Shown one piece after another: positions 10,036 to 19,616 of a DNA stretch of 64,000 nt. The position numbers were made by a program, and so were the translations under genes. The notes under the pieces are model-generated. The model saw only the letters and a program-made list of their open reading frames with translations, was not told the origin of the DNA and made no database searches. This DNA is from Asaia platycodi JCM 25414 (lineage in GTDB: Bacteria; Pseudomonadota; Alphaproteobacteria; Acetobacterales; Acetobacteraceae), in the NCBI RefSeq assembly GCF_000614545.1, contig NZ_BAKW01000003.1:186001-250000 (forward strand). Reading direction: 5' to 3'. Positions within the stretch are counted from its first letter, which is position 1; every line of letters starts with the position of its first letter.

Positions 10036-10659
10036 ATGCCCGCTCTCCATCCCAACCCGGAACGCCTGCGCCGCTTGCGCCCCCTCGCAGGAGAACTGGG
10101 AGCGCTGGGCCTTGTCTGGCTGGGCGACGCCACAGGACTGCAGAGCTATGTCCTTCCTGCGACCCTCGCCGTGATCGGTATCGATGCTCTTAGGCGGTGG
10201 CGGGCCCATATCGGTTTCCCGACAATCTGGTTCGTTTTCAACGGTATGGCGCTCGGCTTTGGCGTGCTGACCCTCACCATCGCAAGATGGCTTTCGCCTG
10301 AGAACTTTGGCGCACTCTGCGCCTTCCTTCTGGGGTTCGTATTTCTTGTCGGCAGCCTGACGCGTATCTCGCTTATCCAGGCACTTGCCGAGCAGAGGCA
10401 GGGCGCGAATTTTGGAAGTGAAACACCATTCCTGGGCAGCTTCTTCCGGTTCTACGCGCGTGTATGGGCTGGCTTCTTCATGCTGAGAGGATTTTACCTG
10501 CTTCATCTGGACGCGCATGCACGTGATGCTTTCACGGCCGGGATCGTTTTGAAAACCAGTCTGGTTGTCATGATTTTGCTCAGCTTCCGGGGTAAGACGC
10601 TTTACCGTCTCTATGCAGCCTGCCGGGGCTACGACCCTGTTGAGGAAGAACGAGGCTAA
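10036..10659 (+). CDS. Integral membrane protein of unknown function
   Basis: A 207-aa protein with about five hydrophobic segments (AGELGALGLVWLGD, SYVLPATLAVIGIDAL, IWFVFNGMALGFGVLTLTIA, LCAFLLGFVFLVGSLT, AGIVLKTSLVVMILLSF) and an arginine-rich N-terminus. I do not recognise the family. Its divergence from a TetR gene, with operator-like repeats between, suggests it is the regulated target, possibly an envelope or export function; that is inference only. Its end is marked by a strong hairpin. Confidence 0.7.
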   Translation: MPALHPNPERLRRLRPLAGELGALGLVWLGDATGLQSYVLPATLAVIGIDALRRWRAHIGFPTIWFVFNGMALGFGVLTLTIARWLSPENFGALCAFLLGFVFLVGSLTRISLIQALAEQRQGANFGSETPFLGSFFRFYARVWAGFFMLRGFYLLHLDAHARDAFTAGIVLKTSLVVMILLSFRGKTLYRLYAACRGYDPVEEERG

Positions 10660-10666
10660 AACGAAA

Positions 10667-10690
10667 AAAGCCGCCCCGAAGGGCGGCTTT
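10667..10690. terminator. Bidirectional terminator between convergent genes
   Basis: AAAGCCGCCC and GGGCGGCTTT form a perfect 10-base stem with a CGAA tetraloop. On the minus strand it is followed by a T-run, terminating fusA; on the plus strand it ends the membrane-protein gene. Confidence 0.9.
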
Positions 10691-10719
10691 CTCGTAGCGA
10701 TGGACTGAGCCCGAAGGGA

Positions 10720-12824
10720 TCAGGCGCTCTTCGCCATGATCTCGTCAGCCACGTTGCGCGGCACCGGATCATAATGATGGAACTGCATCGTGAACGATGC
10801 ACGGCCCTTGGTAGCCGAACGCAGATGCGAGATGTAGCCGAACATTTCCTTCAGCGGCACCTGCGAGCGGATCATGACGGTCGAACCGGCAGTTTCCTGG
10901 CTCTGGATGATGCCACGACGACGGTTAAGATCGCCCACCACGTCACCGACGTGATCGTTCGGGGTCGTCACTTCAACGTCCATGATCGGTTCAAGGATCA
11001 CGGGGCCAGCATTCTTCATGCCTTCGCGGAAGCAGGCCTTGGCGGCGATTTCGAAGGCCAGAGCCGACGAGTCAACGTCATGGTACTTGCCGTCGAGAAG
11101 CGTGAACTTGAAGTCCACCGTCGGGAAGCCAGCCAGCACGCCCGTCGAGGACTGCATGCGGATGCCCTTTTCGACAGCCGGGATGTATTCCTTCGGCACC
11201 GTACCGCCGACGACCTTGTTCTCGAAGCTGATGCCTTCGTTACGCTCGACCGGGGTGAACTCGATCTTGACTTCAGCGTACTGACCCGAACCACCGGACT
11301 GCTTCTTGTGGGTGTAGGTCTCGATATGCGGACGCGAGATCGTCTCACGATACGCAACCTGAGGCGCACCGACATTGGCTTCAACGCCGTATTCACGACG
11401 CATACGGTCAACGATGATGTCCAGATGCAGCTCGCCCATGCCGGACAGGATGGTCTGACCTGTTTCCTGATCGGTCTTGAGCTTCAGCGAAGGATCTTCA
11501 GCAGCAAGCTTCTGAAGGGCCAGCGTCATCTTCTCGACAGCTTCCTTGGTCTTAGGCTCGACCGAGATGTCGATAACCGGAACCGGGAACTGCATACGCT
11601 CCAGAACCACCGGATCGGCGGCATCGGCGAGGGTGTCACCCGTCTGGGTGTCCTTCAGACCAACGAACGCAGCAATGTCGCCAGCGCCGACCTGCTTGAC
11701 TTCCTCACGCTTGTCAGCGTGCATCTGGAACATGCGGCCGACGCGTTCCTTGTGGCCCTTGGTCGTGTTCAGCACGGTGTCGCCCGACTTCAGAACACCA
11801 CGATAGACGCGCACGAAGGTCAGGGTGCCGTATTTGTCCGAGATGATCTTGAACGCAAGACCAGCGAACTTGCCATCGGGATCAACAGGCACGATCGGCA
11901 GGAAGTTCTCGTCGACTTCCTCGTCTTCCGGCGGCGCAATGCGGATGCCTTCGACTTCGTCAGGAGCCGGCAGGTAATCGATGACGGCGTCGAGAAGCGG
12001 CTGAACGCCCTTGTTCTTGAAGGCCGTACCGCACATGACGGGACGGAACACGCCGGAGATGGCGCCCTTCTTGATGCACTTCTTCAGCGTTGCAACGTCT
12101 ACATCGCCCTTTTCGAAGTATTCTTCGATTGCGGCTTCATCGACGCTAAGCGCCGTGTCCAGAAGGTTCTGGCGTGCTTCGGCAGCCTTTTCCTTCAGGT
12201 CATCGGGGATCTCGGCATAGTGGAACTTCGCGCCCAGCTCGCCGCCTTCCCAGATGATGGCGCGCATTTCGACCAGGTCGACCACGCCGAGGAAGTTTTC
12301 TTCAATGCCGATCGGCAGCTGAAGCGGAATAGCGACGATGTCGAGCTTTTCCTTCAGCGTATCGAAAGCGCGATAGAAATCGGCGCCAGTACGATCGAGC
12401 TTGTTGATGAAGATGATGCGCGGCACGTTGTAACGGTCAGCGAGACGCCAGTTGGTCTCGGACTGCGGCTGAACGCCAGCAACGCCTTCGATAATGAAGA
12501 TGGCGCCATCGAGCACGCGCAGCGAGCGGTTCACTTCGATGTTGAAATCGATATGGCCCGGGGTGTCGATGATGTTGATGCGGTGGTTTTCCCACTCACA
12601 GGTCACGGCTGCGAGGTGATCGTGATGCCGCGCTCACGTTCCTGCGCCATGTAGTCGGTGGTGGTGTTGCCGTCATGTACTTCGCCGATGCGATGCGACA
12701 CGCCGGTGTAATACAGAATACGCTCGGTCGTCGTGGTCTTGCCGGCATCGATATGCGCGGTAATACCGATATTACGGATCTTCGAGAGAGCCGATTTGGC
12801 TTCTGCGATGCTGCTTTCGGACAC
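10720..12824 (-). CDS. fusA: Elongation factor G (one frame break)
   Basis: Translocation GTPase EF-G. P-loop [17 protein letters not shown], switch region GITITS, G3 [10 protein letters not shown]4 INKLDRTG, and the C-terminal domains IV-V ([15 protein letters not shown] end) are all present. The frame breaks near 12605; one added G turns ITSQP into ITSAAVTCEW, the family consensus, giving 701 aa. The start is the GTG at 12824, 5 bases after GGAGGT; the longer frame to 12893 lacks support. Unlike the classical str operon, rpsL, rpsG and tuf are not adjacent: the upstream neighbour is rpmB. A 14-base hairpin lies in the leader. Confidence 0.97.
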
Positions 12825-12846
12825 GGAGTACCTCCAGAATGCGATT

Positions 12847-12878
12847 AAAGGTGCTTCAGGACGCCCCGAAACACCTTT
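12847..12878 (-). promoter_or_regulatory. Structured leader hairpin upstream of fusA
   Basis: On the fusA strand AAAGGTG pairs with CACCTTT and, after one mismatch, TTCGGG pairs with CCTGAA around a GCGT loop, a 13-pair stem ending 22 bases before the start codon and next to the ribosome site. It could act as an attenuator or translational control element. No known riboswitch class is recognised. Confidence 0.5.
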
Positions 12879-13061
12879 TGCCGTGGCCGTCACAGATCGA
12901 CGCTATTTTCGGAATACTCCGGTAAGACGTCGAAGCCGGATCGACCAAGTCGGGCCTTGTGATCGAGTGGCTGAATGAAACAACCCGACCACGTTTTCAA
13001 GGCCAATTTGATTGCTGCCCGCCTTTTGCAGCCAGAGGCCGCGAGGTAGGCGCCGCCAGAC

Positions 13062-13364
13062 TCAAGCGGTCTGAGCGGCCTTGCTTTCCTGAGCGCGCAG
13101 GATGCGGCGCTTGATGACCTGAGCTTCGACCGGGAGCTTGCGGTTCGGCGTGGTGATCAGGAACGAGTCCAGACCGCCGTTATGCTCAACCGTGCGAATG
13201 CCCTGAGTGGAGAGACGCAGACGAACGCCCGTGCCGAGAATGTCGGAGAGCAGGGTGATTTCCTGCAGGTTCGGCAGGAAGCGACGACGGGTCTTGTTGT
13301 TGGCGTGGCTGACGTTGTTGCCCGTCAGCACACCCTTGCCCGTGATTTGGCAGCGGCGTGACAT
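13062..13364 (-). CDS. rpmB: 50S ribosomal protein L28
   Basis: Ribosomal large-subunit protein L28, 100 aa: [29 protein letters not shown] is the family's N-terminus, followed by [10 protein letters not shown] and [19 protein letters not shown]. The frame stays open upstream to 13487, but the L28 start Met at 13364 is certain from conservation. It stands alone here, 237 bases upstream of fusA on the same strand; rpmG, its frequent partner, is not adjacent. Confidence 0.97.
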
Positions 13365-13483
13365 GGACTTGATCCTCGGTAGTAATATGTTCGCCGAGAC
13401 CAGTCCCGGCATACGACGATGCGTTAAGGCGCGGCTTATGACGGACCCCCCCGTTCTCGTCAAGCCGAAAGCGTCGCAAACTG

Positions 13484-13828
13484 TCATTCGCCGTCGGAAA
13501 ACGCGTCCGCACAGATCAGTTCACCCGATCTGACGCTGTCGATAGCCGTCTGAAGCATGCGGATCATCGTTTCGGCATCGGTCGTGCGCGCCAGAACGCC
13601 GAGCGAGCCACCGAGCAGAGCGGAGGCGATGAGTTCGGCAGGCAGATCCTGCTCCACCAGATAGCTTATGGCCTTGTCGATCACGACGCCGCATTTGAGC
13701 AATTCCTCGGGGATTTCCACCGCGTCGTGCTCGCTGGAGAGCTCATGAGCGGCCTGGACTCGAATTTCCTCCTCGACGGCTTTGTCAGGGTGGAAGTCTC
13801 GGGCAAGTGCTTCGGCCTGTTTCGTCAT
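13484..13828 (-). CDS. Hypothetical protein
   Basis: A 114-aa acidic, helical protein ([30 protein letters not shown] ...) with no signal peptide or membrane segment and no motif I recognise. It follows the ABC exporter gene by 16 bases on the same strand, so the two are probably co-transcribed. A functional link is not evident. Confidence 0.6.
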
Positions 13829-13844
13829 GGACTCTCTCCTCTTT

Positions 13845-15743
13845 TCACTGGATGTCCCGTCTCAACACGTAGGACGCCTCATCGGGAAAACCAGATACAG
13901 GGTCGGATTGATTGGTAACCATGCCAAAATACCTTTCTTGCGCCTTCATCAGCGCGTCATGCGTACCCTGCTCGACGATACGGCCTGCCTCGATCACCAG
14001 AATCAGATCGGCATGACGTATGGTCGAAAGGCGATGGGCGATAGCGATAGTGGTCTGGCGCGCCGTTACCTGGCGCAGAGCGTCCATCAGACGCTGCTCT
14101 GTTCCGGTATCGAGCGCACTTGTCGCCTCGTCGAGCAGCAGCAGGCGTGGTTTGCGCAGGATGATTCGCGCCAGGGCGATACGCTGCCGCTCTCCTCCCG
14201 AGAGCTTTAGCCCCCGTTCGCCCACCAGCGTCTCGTAGCCCTCCTCCAACCCGTCGATGAAGCCGTCGATCTGGGCGAGACGCGCGGCGTCTCGGATTTC
14301 GTCCTGCGTCGCGTCGAGACGGCCATAGGCGATATTATAGCCGATCGTGTCGTTGAAAAGCTGTGTCTCCTGCGGCACGACACCGATCATTCGATGCAAT
14401 TCTGCGGGCGAGATACCGGAGAGGTCACGCCCATCTAGCAGGATGCGCCCCGATGCCGGGGCATAGGCGCCGAGGATCAGCCGCGCGATGGTCGATTTAC
14501 CTGCGCCGGTGGGACCGACGAGCGCGATCGTTTCGCCGGGAACAACGCTGAAGGAAAGATCATGCAGGATCTCTCTTCCGTCATAATCGAAACTGACCGT
14601 TTCGAAGTCGAGTGCTGCTGGCGTCATGTCTTCTCGCCCGCAGGTCGTATCGCCTCGCTCGAGACTACCACCACGTGGCGCCTCATCCATCAGATCGGTC
14701 AGATGTTCCAGATCGACACAGGCATTGCGCCAGCCCGCATAGACGATATTGAGCGAAATAATCGCCTGATAGAGCGTGCGCAAATAGGTGCCGATCATCA
14801 CGAACGCTGCCACGTCGAGCTTTCCGGCTGCCAGATCACTCGCTGCCATGAAGAAGATGATGAGCGTCGCCACGGCGATCATGGCGTTCTGACTGACAGA
14901 AGACAGCCCGGCCACGAATGTCATGCGCAGACTGGCCTTCTCCTGCGCTAGACGGGCTGTTTCGTAGCGTGAGAATTCATGCTGCTCATTGGCGAAATGC
15001 CGAACCGCCTCGAAGTTCAGCAGGGAATCGAGCAGGAAATGCTGGGCCTTGCCATTGGCGTCATTGCGCTGCCGTCTTGCCCGGACACGCTGACGGACGA
15101 ACCATTGAGCCAGCCCTATGTAAAAAAGCAGAGCAACCAGAATGACACAAGCATAGCGCCCGCCGAGAAACGAGAAGACAACGCCAATCGTCAGCCCGGT
15201 ATCGAGAATCGCAGGCAGAATATTGAACAAGGCCAGACGCAGCAGCGTGTCCGCTGCCTCTGAACCACGCTCGATGGCGCGGGTAAGCGCGCCCGTCTGG
15301 CGGTCACGATGAAACCGGTAAGGCAGATCGAGCAGGTGCCGAAAAGCCTCCTGCGCCGTCAGGGCCTGAAGCCGCTGGCCTACAGGCTGGTAGACCAGTT
15401 CCTGCAATGCCGAGAACGCGCTGCGAAAAAAGATCAGCCCCGCATAGGAAAGGATGAGCGCCACAGGCACGACGACCCGGAGATCCGGCACCGAGAAATG
15501 CGCGACGAGCCGACTGAACAGATAGGGCGTGCCAAGCAGGCAGAGACGCTCTGCGAGCAGCAGAACCAGCGTAACCCCAATGCCGAGCCGGAAATAACGA
15601 ATGTCATGAGACAGGACCAGACGCCAGGCCCGTGCAAGGCTGGTCACGGCAAAAGGCAGGGTACGGGGCAAGATCATTGCCTCAAACTGAGGCTCCTCAG
15701 GGCGTTTTGCAATCACGCCGTGATACGCGATATCGTCGTGCAC
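13845..15743 (-). CDS. Atm1/HMT1-type ABC exporter (fused membrane and ATPase domains)
   Basis: Half-transporter that should work as a homodimer in the inner membrane. Six membrane helices lie at about residues 40-340, with the Atm1-type segment RFHRDRQTGALTRAIERG and LNFEAVRHFANEQHEFSRYE. The ATPase domain shows Walker A GPTGAGKST, Q-loop GVVPQETQLFND, signature KLSGGERQRIALARI, Walker B LLLLDEATSALD and H-loop IAHRLST. Family members export glutathione or persulfide species or metal conjugates. The frame opens with a GTG at 15743; the ATG at 15677 (MILPRTL, GAGG 4 bases upstream) is an equally good start and would leave room for divergent promoters with the Nudix gene. Confidence 0.88.
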   Translation of the reverse strand: MHDDIAYHGVIAKRPEEPQFEAMILPRTLPFAVTSLARAWRLVLSHDIRYFRLGIGVTLVLLLAERLCLLGTPYLFSRLVAHFSVPDLRVVVPVALILSYAGLIFFRSAFSALQELVYQPVGQRLQALTAQEAFRHLLDLPYRFHRDRQTGALTRAIERGSEAADTLLRLALFNILPAILDTGLTIGVVFSFLGGRYACVILVALLFYIGLAQWFVRQRVRARRQRNDANGKAQHFLLDSLLNFEAVRHFANEQHEFSRYETARLAQEKASLRMTFVAGLSSVSQNAMIAVATLIIFFMAASDLAAGKLDVAAFVMIGTYLRTLYQAIISLNIVYAGWRNACVDLEHLTDLMDEAPRGGSLERGDTTCGREDMTPAALDFETVSFDYDGREILHDLSFSVVPGETIALVGPTGAGKSTIARLILGAYAPASGRILLDGRDLSGISPAELHRMIGVVPQETQLFNDTIGYNIAYGRLDATQDEIRDAARLAQIDGFIDGLEEGYETLVGERGLKLSGGERQRIALARIILRKPRLLLLDEATSALDTGTEQRLMDALRQVTARQTTIAIAHRLSTIRHADLILVIEAGRIVEQGTHDALMKAQERYFGMVTNQSDPVSGFPDEASYVLRRDIQ

Positions 15744-15766
15744 CTGACAGGAGAGTAACGCTTTTC

Positions 15767-16591
15767 ATGCATGACGACAGCCTCGCCCCGTTTCTCGCCC
15801 ATATACGGAACTGCCAGACCGCTATCCTGCCCGGTCCTCGTCGCGACGTTCTGGCGGGCAGCAGCTCATTCGGCCTTGCCGATCCCCGTCTTTTCGAGGC
15901 GTTGACGGCGCTTGGCTACGCGGACGGCGACGTCTTCCGCCTGCCAGACGGGGCCGCCCTGCAGCCACTCGGTGAGGCGCTTGCAGCCCAGGGGCTCTAT
16001 CGTCCTCATAACGAACTGTTCGACGTCTTCGACAAGAGCGGTGTCGTCATCGGCAAGATCGATCGTGGGGCCCTGCCCCTGCTAGGGTGCACCGCGGCGG
16101 GCGTACATCTTAACGGGCTGGTCGAAAAGCCTGAGGGTATTTTCCTGTGGATGGGGCATCGGGCGCAAAACAAGAGGCTCGATCCGGGCAAGCTCGATCA
16201 TCTGGCAGCAGGCGGCATCTGCACTGGCCTCTCTCCGATGGAGGCGCTGATCAAGGAATCTGGTGAGGAAGCCGCCATCCCTCCCGGACTGGCGGCAAAG
16301 GCGCAGCCCGTCGCGACGCTGCGCTACGCCATGGCACGCCCCGAGGGGCTGCGTCAGGATACGCTGTTCTGTTATGACCTGACCCTCCCCCCAGATTTCG
16401 TACCTCAGCCGATCGATGGGGAAGTCGAATTTTTCGAACTCATGCCGATCGAAAAGGTTTACCAGATCGTGCGTGACACAAATGACATCAAATTCAACGT
16501 CAATCTGGTGCTGATCGATCTGTTCCTGCGCCGGGGCCTCTTCTCGGCCGAGGACAGTGCGCGCCTGCGTCAGGCGCTCGAAGGGCCATGA
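15767..16591 (+). CDS. Nudix hydrolase with DUF4743-type N-terminal domain
   Basis: Cytoplasmic Nudix hydrolase, 274 aa. The N-terminal part (residues 1-110) resembles the DUF4743 domain of thiamine-pyrophosphokinase-associated Nudix proteins. The Nudix box is GGICTGLSPMEALIKESGEEA near residue 147, with the EExG-type glutamates kept as ESGEEA. Homologues are thought to hydrolyse damaged thiamine diphosphate or related pyrophosphates; the substrate here is not shown. The ATG at 15767 has CAGGAGAG about 12 bases upstream. The last codon overlaps the next gene by ATGA, implying coupled translation. Confidence 0.88.
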   Translation: MHDDSLAPFLAHIRNCQTAILPGPRRDVLAGSSSFGLADPRLFEALTALGYADGDVFRLPDGAALQPLGEALAAQGLYRPHNELFDVFDKSGVVIGKIDRGALPLLGCTAAGVHLNGLVEKPEGIFLWMGHRAQNKRLDPGKLDHLAAGGICTGLSPMEALIKESGEEAAIPPGLAAKAQPVATLRYAMARPEGLRQDTLFCYDLTLPPDFVPQPIDGEVEFFELMPIEKVYQIVRDTNDIKFNVNLVLIDLFLRRGLFSAEDSARLRQALEGP

Positions 16592-17070
16592 TACTTCCCG
16601 GAGTTTCGCCCCCCAGCCCAGCACGTTCGTTCGCGATGCTGGGCTGCGCTGGTCTGCTCATCGCCGGTATTCCGGGCTGCGCGCAGGTGACACCCCGTGC
16701 ACCCGCGCTCCCGATGACCTCGGATATCTGCGCCCGAACCGGCGGTCAGCAGAACGCCTTCATTACCCTGGCCTTCGGGCTCTCGATACCAGGTGGTGGA
16801 ACAGTCTCCTCAAGCCAGTGGTCCGATTTTCTGGCCCAGACCGTCACGCCGCGTTTTCCTGCTGGCTTCTCGGTCATCGAGGCGCAAGGACAATGGCAGA
16901 ACGGCCCGACGGCGCCGATCATTCGCGAGAAATCGAGGCTGATCTGGATCATTGCCCCCGAGTCCCCCGAACTTGCCTCGAAGCTCGACGCCATTCGCAA
17001 GGCTTACAAGGAACAGTTCAACCAGAATTCGGTTGGCGCGTTCATCCAGAGCGGCTGCGCATCTTTCTGA
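16588..17070 (+). CDS. DUF3574 lipoprotein
   Basis: A 160-aa predicted lipoprotein: hydrophobic leader FAMLGCAGLLIAGIPGC with a lipobox-like IPGC near residue 31. The mature part carries the DUF3574 pattern: FGLSIPGGGTVSSSQWSDFL, VTPRFPAGFSVIEAQGQW, IIREKSRLIWIIAP, LDAIRKAYKEQFNQNSV. The family's function is unknown. It overlaps the Nudix stop by four bases and is very likely in the same operon. Confidence 0.82.
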   Translation: MILPGVSPPSPARSFAMLGCAGLLIAGIPGCAQVTPRAPALPMTSDICARTGGQQNAFITLAFGLSIPGGGTVSSSQWSDFLAQTVTPRFPAGFSVIEAQGQWQNGPTAPIIREKSRLIWIIAPESPELASKLDAIRKAYKEQFNQNSVGAFIQSGCASF

Positions 17071-17254
17071 CCTATAGACTTGTCTGCCGGTACGCTGCGA
17101 TGGTGTCCCGCCGCCGTAACGTGTAAGAAATGAGTCAGGCCGCCCTGACAAGATCAGGACTCACCAGCAATAGAGGCCGTGTTGGCGCGTCACGACGATC
17201 AGGTGTGATGATCGTCGCCTAAACGACGAACGCGTGACACAGCGCCCGAGGAAC

Positions 17255-18427
17255 ATGATGACGGACCAGAACACCGCCCCTCTCAAGGGCCCAGGCAAGA
17301 TATCCGCAAGGGGCCGGGAACGGGAAGTGGAAGACGATTTCCCGGACGAAATTGCCTTGACCAGTTCGCCGATCGGTCGTGCCCAGCGGCGTGCGCGCGG
17401 ATTGCTTGGCTTTTTCTTCATCGTTCTTGCCCTGTTCACGCTGAAGAACTTTCTGCCTGCCCTCCTCTGGGGCTGCGTGTTCGCCATCGCGTCCTGGCCG
17501 CTTTACCAGCGCACCGAGAAAAGATTCGGCCGTACCGAGTGGTTGCCGATGCTCTTTACGGCAGCAATAGCGCTCATCTTTCTCATCCCCCTGAGCCTCG
17601 TGGGGTTCAAGGCTGCGGAAGAAGCGCAAAGCGCGCTGCACTGGATCGACGAGGTACGACATACCGGCATTCCCATGCCCGAGTGGCTGAATGATCTTCC
17701 TTTCGAGCGCGCGCAGGTAGCGCGGTGGTGGCAGAATAATCTGGTCAACCCGGAGCATCTCAACCGGCTGTTCCACTCCTTCGATGCCGGTCATGGCATG
17801 GCCGTGACGCGTCAAGTCACGACCCAGGTTGCCAAGCGGGCCACGCTCTTTCTGTTTTCTATTCTGACCCTGTTCTTCCTGCTGCGTGACGGTGCGGACA
17901 TCATCCATCGTGTGCTGGTGGTGTCGAACCGCACCTTCGGCAAGCGCGGCGAAACGCTTGCCCGACAGATGATCTCGTCGGTTCACGGCACGGTGGCAGG
18001 CCTCGTTCTGGTGGGTCTTGGAGAGGGTCTCGTCATGGGTGTGGCCTATGTGCTGACCGATACGCCGCAGCCGCTGCTTTTCGCGATGCTGACCGGCGTT
18101 GCCGCCATGATCCCGTTTCTGGGCCTGCCTACCGTCGTTCTTGCAGCACTGCTGATCATGATCCAGGGCAAGATGATCTCGGCCATCGTCGTCGTCGTTC
18201 TCGGCGCCATCGTGATTTTCGTGGCTGATCACTTCATCCGCCCCGCGCTGATTGGTGGCAGCACGCAAATGCCTTTCCTGTGGGTGCTTCTGGGCATTCT
18301 CGCCGGCGTTGAGACATGGGGGCTTCTGGGCCTGTTTCTAGGCCCTGCAATCATGGCTGCCGTGCATCTGCTTTGGCGCATCTGGAGCGCGGATTCGGAA
18401 CAGGAGTTACGGGCAGAGGGCGGCTGA
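17255..18427 (+). CDS. AI-2E family transporter (PerM-like)
   Basis: Polytopic inner-membrane protein of the AI-2E exporter / DUF20 family, about 390 aa with eight hydrophobic segments. Typical parts are LLWGCVFAIASWPLYQR, LFSILTLFFLLRDGADI, GLVLVGLGEGLVMGVAYVL, LTGVAAMIPFLGLPTVV and the C-terminal ILAGVETWGLLGLFLGPAIMAAVHLLW. Family members export autoinducer-2, organic acids or act as Na+/H+ antiporters, so the substrate is open. The frame starts at a GTG at 17234, but the ATG at 17255 has GAGGA 5 bases upstream and is preferred. A terminator follows 50 bases downstream. Confidence 0.88.
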   Translation: MMTDQNTAPLKGPGKISARGREREVEDDFPDEIALTSSPIGRAQRRARGLLGFFFIVLALFTLKNFLPALLWGCVFAIASWPLYQRTEKRFGRTEWLPMLFTAAIALIFLIPLSLVGFKAAEEAQSALHWIDEVRHTGIPMPEWLNDLPFERAQVARWWQNNLVNPEHLNRLFHSFDAGHGMAVTRQVTTQVAKRATLFLFSILTLFFLLRDGADIIHRVLVVSNRTFGKRGETLARQMISSVHGTVAGLVLVGLGEGLVMGVAYVLTDTPQPLLFAMLTGVAAMIPFLGLPTVVLAALLIMIQGKMISAIVVVVLGAIVIFVADHFIRPALIGGSTQMPFLWVLLGILAGVETWGLLGLFLGPAIMAAVHLLWRIWSADSEQELRAEGG

Positions 18428-18475
18428 CGCCCCAAGGGTCGTCGTGTCCCCCTTCCCTGCCCGAATGCCTGTCCA

Positions 18476-18499
18476 AGCCCCCTTTCAAGGGGGCTTTTT
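18476..18499 (+). terminator. Rho-independent terminator
   Basis: AGCCCCCTT and AAGGGGGCT form a stem (loop of at least two bases, more with end fraying) followed by TTTT. It terminates the permease gene. Confidence 0.85.
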
Positions 18500-18639
18500 C
18501 ATGTCCGCCACACAGAGCAAGAAAAGAAAGCCAGACCGCTATCGGCGCAGGCAGAACACAAAAAACCCGCACCGGCTGGATACCGAAGCGGGAGCAATGT
18601 CACTCGAACTTGTGAGAAAATAACCGCAGGACGAAGATA

Positions 18640-18713
18640 TCGGGCAGGCGGGATTCGAACCCACGACCCCCAGTCCCCCAGACTGATGCGCTACCAGGCT
18701 GCGCTACTGCCCG
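18640..18713 (-). tRNA. tRNA-Pro (anticodon GGG)
   Basis: On the minus strand the acceptor arms CGGGCAG / CTGCCCG pair, the D-arm reads AGCGCAGCCTGGTAGCGCA, the anticodon loop is CTGGGGG with GGG at positions 34-36, and the T-arm is GTGGGTTCGAATCCCGC. The CCA end is not encoded (the next bases are ATA). Confidence 0.97.
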
Positions 18714-18794
18714 TCAGTCCTGCGGTAAAGGCCGTTTAGCAGTGAGGGGCCGATACTGCAAGCGCCTCCGAAGAGGTTTTTTACTCGCAGGCAC

Positions 18795-19616
18795 TCAAAT
18801 TTCACTCGGGACCATGTGACGCAGGTTATCGAGTTCACCGAGCACATCTTCAAGCGCAAGGCGCAGCGCCTTCCTCTCCTGCTGCCAGTTGGCCTGTCGG
18901 GTGCGCAACTCGAGCAGTTCGTCGAAAAGCACCGCCGCAATCACCGAATCGCTGCTTGCCGTCGGAGGCACCTCATTTGAGGCGTCTTCGTAAGGCGTCG
19001 CTAACCCGCCCTCATCCGGCGTGGCGGCGTCAGGGCTCACGGTCTCCTCGCTTCGATCGGTCACAGGCTCGACAGCGGCGCCACCGGAAGGAAGCACAGC
19101 CTCTTCCTGCCTATCGGCGTCGTGGAAAACCGGGATTTCGAACGAGGAACGTGTTTCCTCAATTGGCCGTTCCTGGCTGTCGTTATCCGACGCACGCCGC
19201 TCGTCCGCGCCCTGAGAGGCCTCACGAATTCTGGCATCATCTCCGGCCAGAACAGGATGGATTTCCTCGCCTTCGACAGCGACTGTAGGCTCTGCAACAA
19301 CGACGTCGGATTGCGGCATCTTCAGGACGCGCTGAACCCCTTTGATCGTGTAGCCCTGCACATAGAGCAGATCCGTGATATGGCGCAGCAGATCGACGTC
19401 TTCAGGGCTGTAATAGCGGCGTCCGCCCCCACGCTTGAGCGGCTTGACCTCGGGAAAACGGGTCTCCCAGAAACGCAGCACATGCTGGGGCACATGCAAT
19501 TCATCAGCGACTTCACTGATGGTACGATAGGCATTCGGACCTTTGACCAGACGCTCCAGATCCGCCCTCTCCTCCGTCACTCTGGAGAGTTCGGGAGAGG
19601 CGTGGGTCGTGGTCAT
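18795..19616 (-). CDS. MerR family transcriptional regulator
   Basis: A 273-aa protein with an N-terminal MerR-type winged helix: YRTISEVADELHVPQHVLRFWETRFPEVKPLKRGGGRRYYSPEDVDLLRHI (residues about 30-80), followed by a long acidic, low-complexity linker and a C-terminal coiled-coil-like segment (LFDELLELRTRQANWQQERKALRLALEDVL). This form is typical of the MerR gene that follows ihfA in alphaproteobacteria; its targets are not known. It overlaps the ihfA stop by four bases, so the two are coupled. Confidence 0.9.
   Translation of the reverse strand: MTTTHASPELSRVTEERADLERLVKGPNAYRTISEVADELHVPQHVLRFWETRFPEVKPLKRGGGRRYYSPEDVDLLRHITDLLYVQGYTIKGVQRVLKMPQSDVVVAEPTVAVEGEEIHPVLAGDDARIREASQGADERRASDNDSQERPIEETRSSFEIPVFHDADRQEEAVLPSGGAAVEPVTDRSEETVSPDAATPDEGGLATPYEDASNEVPPTASSDSVIAAVLFDELLELRTRQANWQQERKALRLALEDVLGELDNLRHMVPSEI

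Noticed and set aside
10774-12654. 626-codon plus-strand open frame opposite fusA
   Set aside because: Fully antisense to a certain EF-G gene; no motif or ribosome site.
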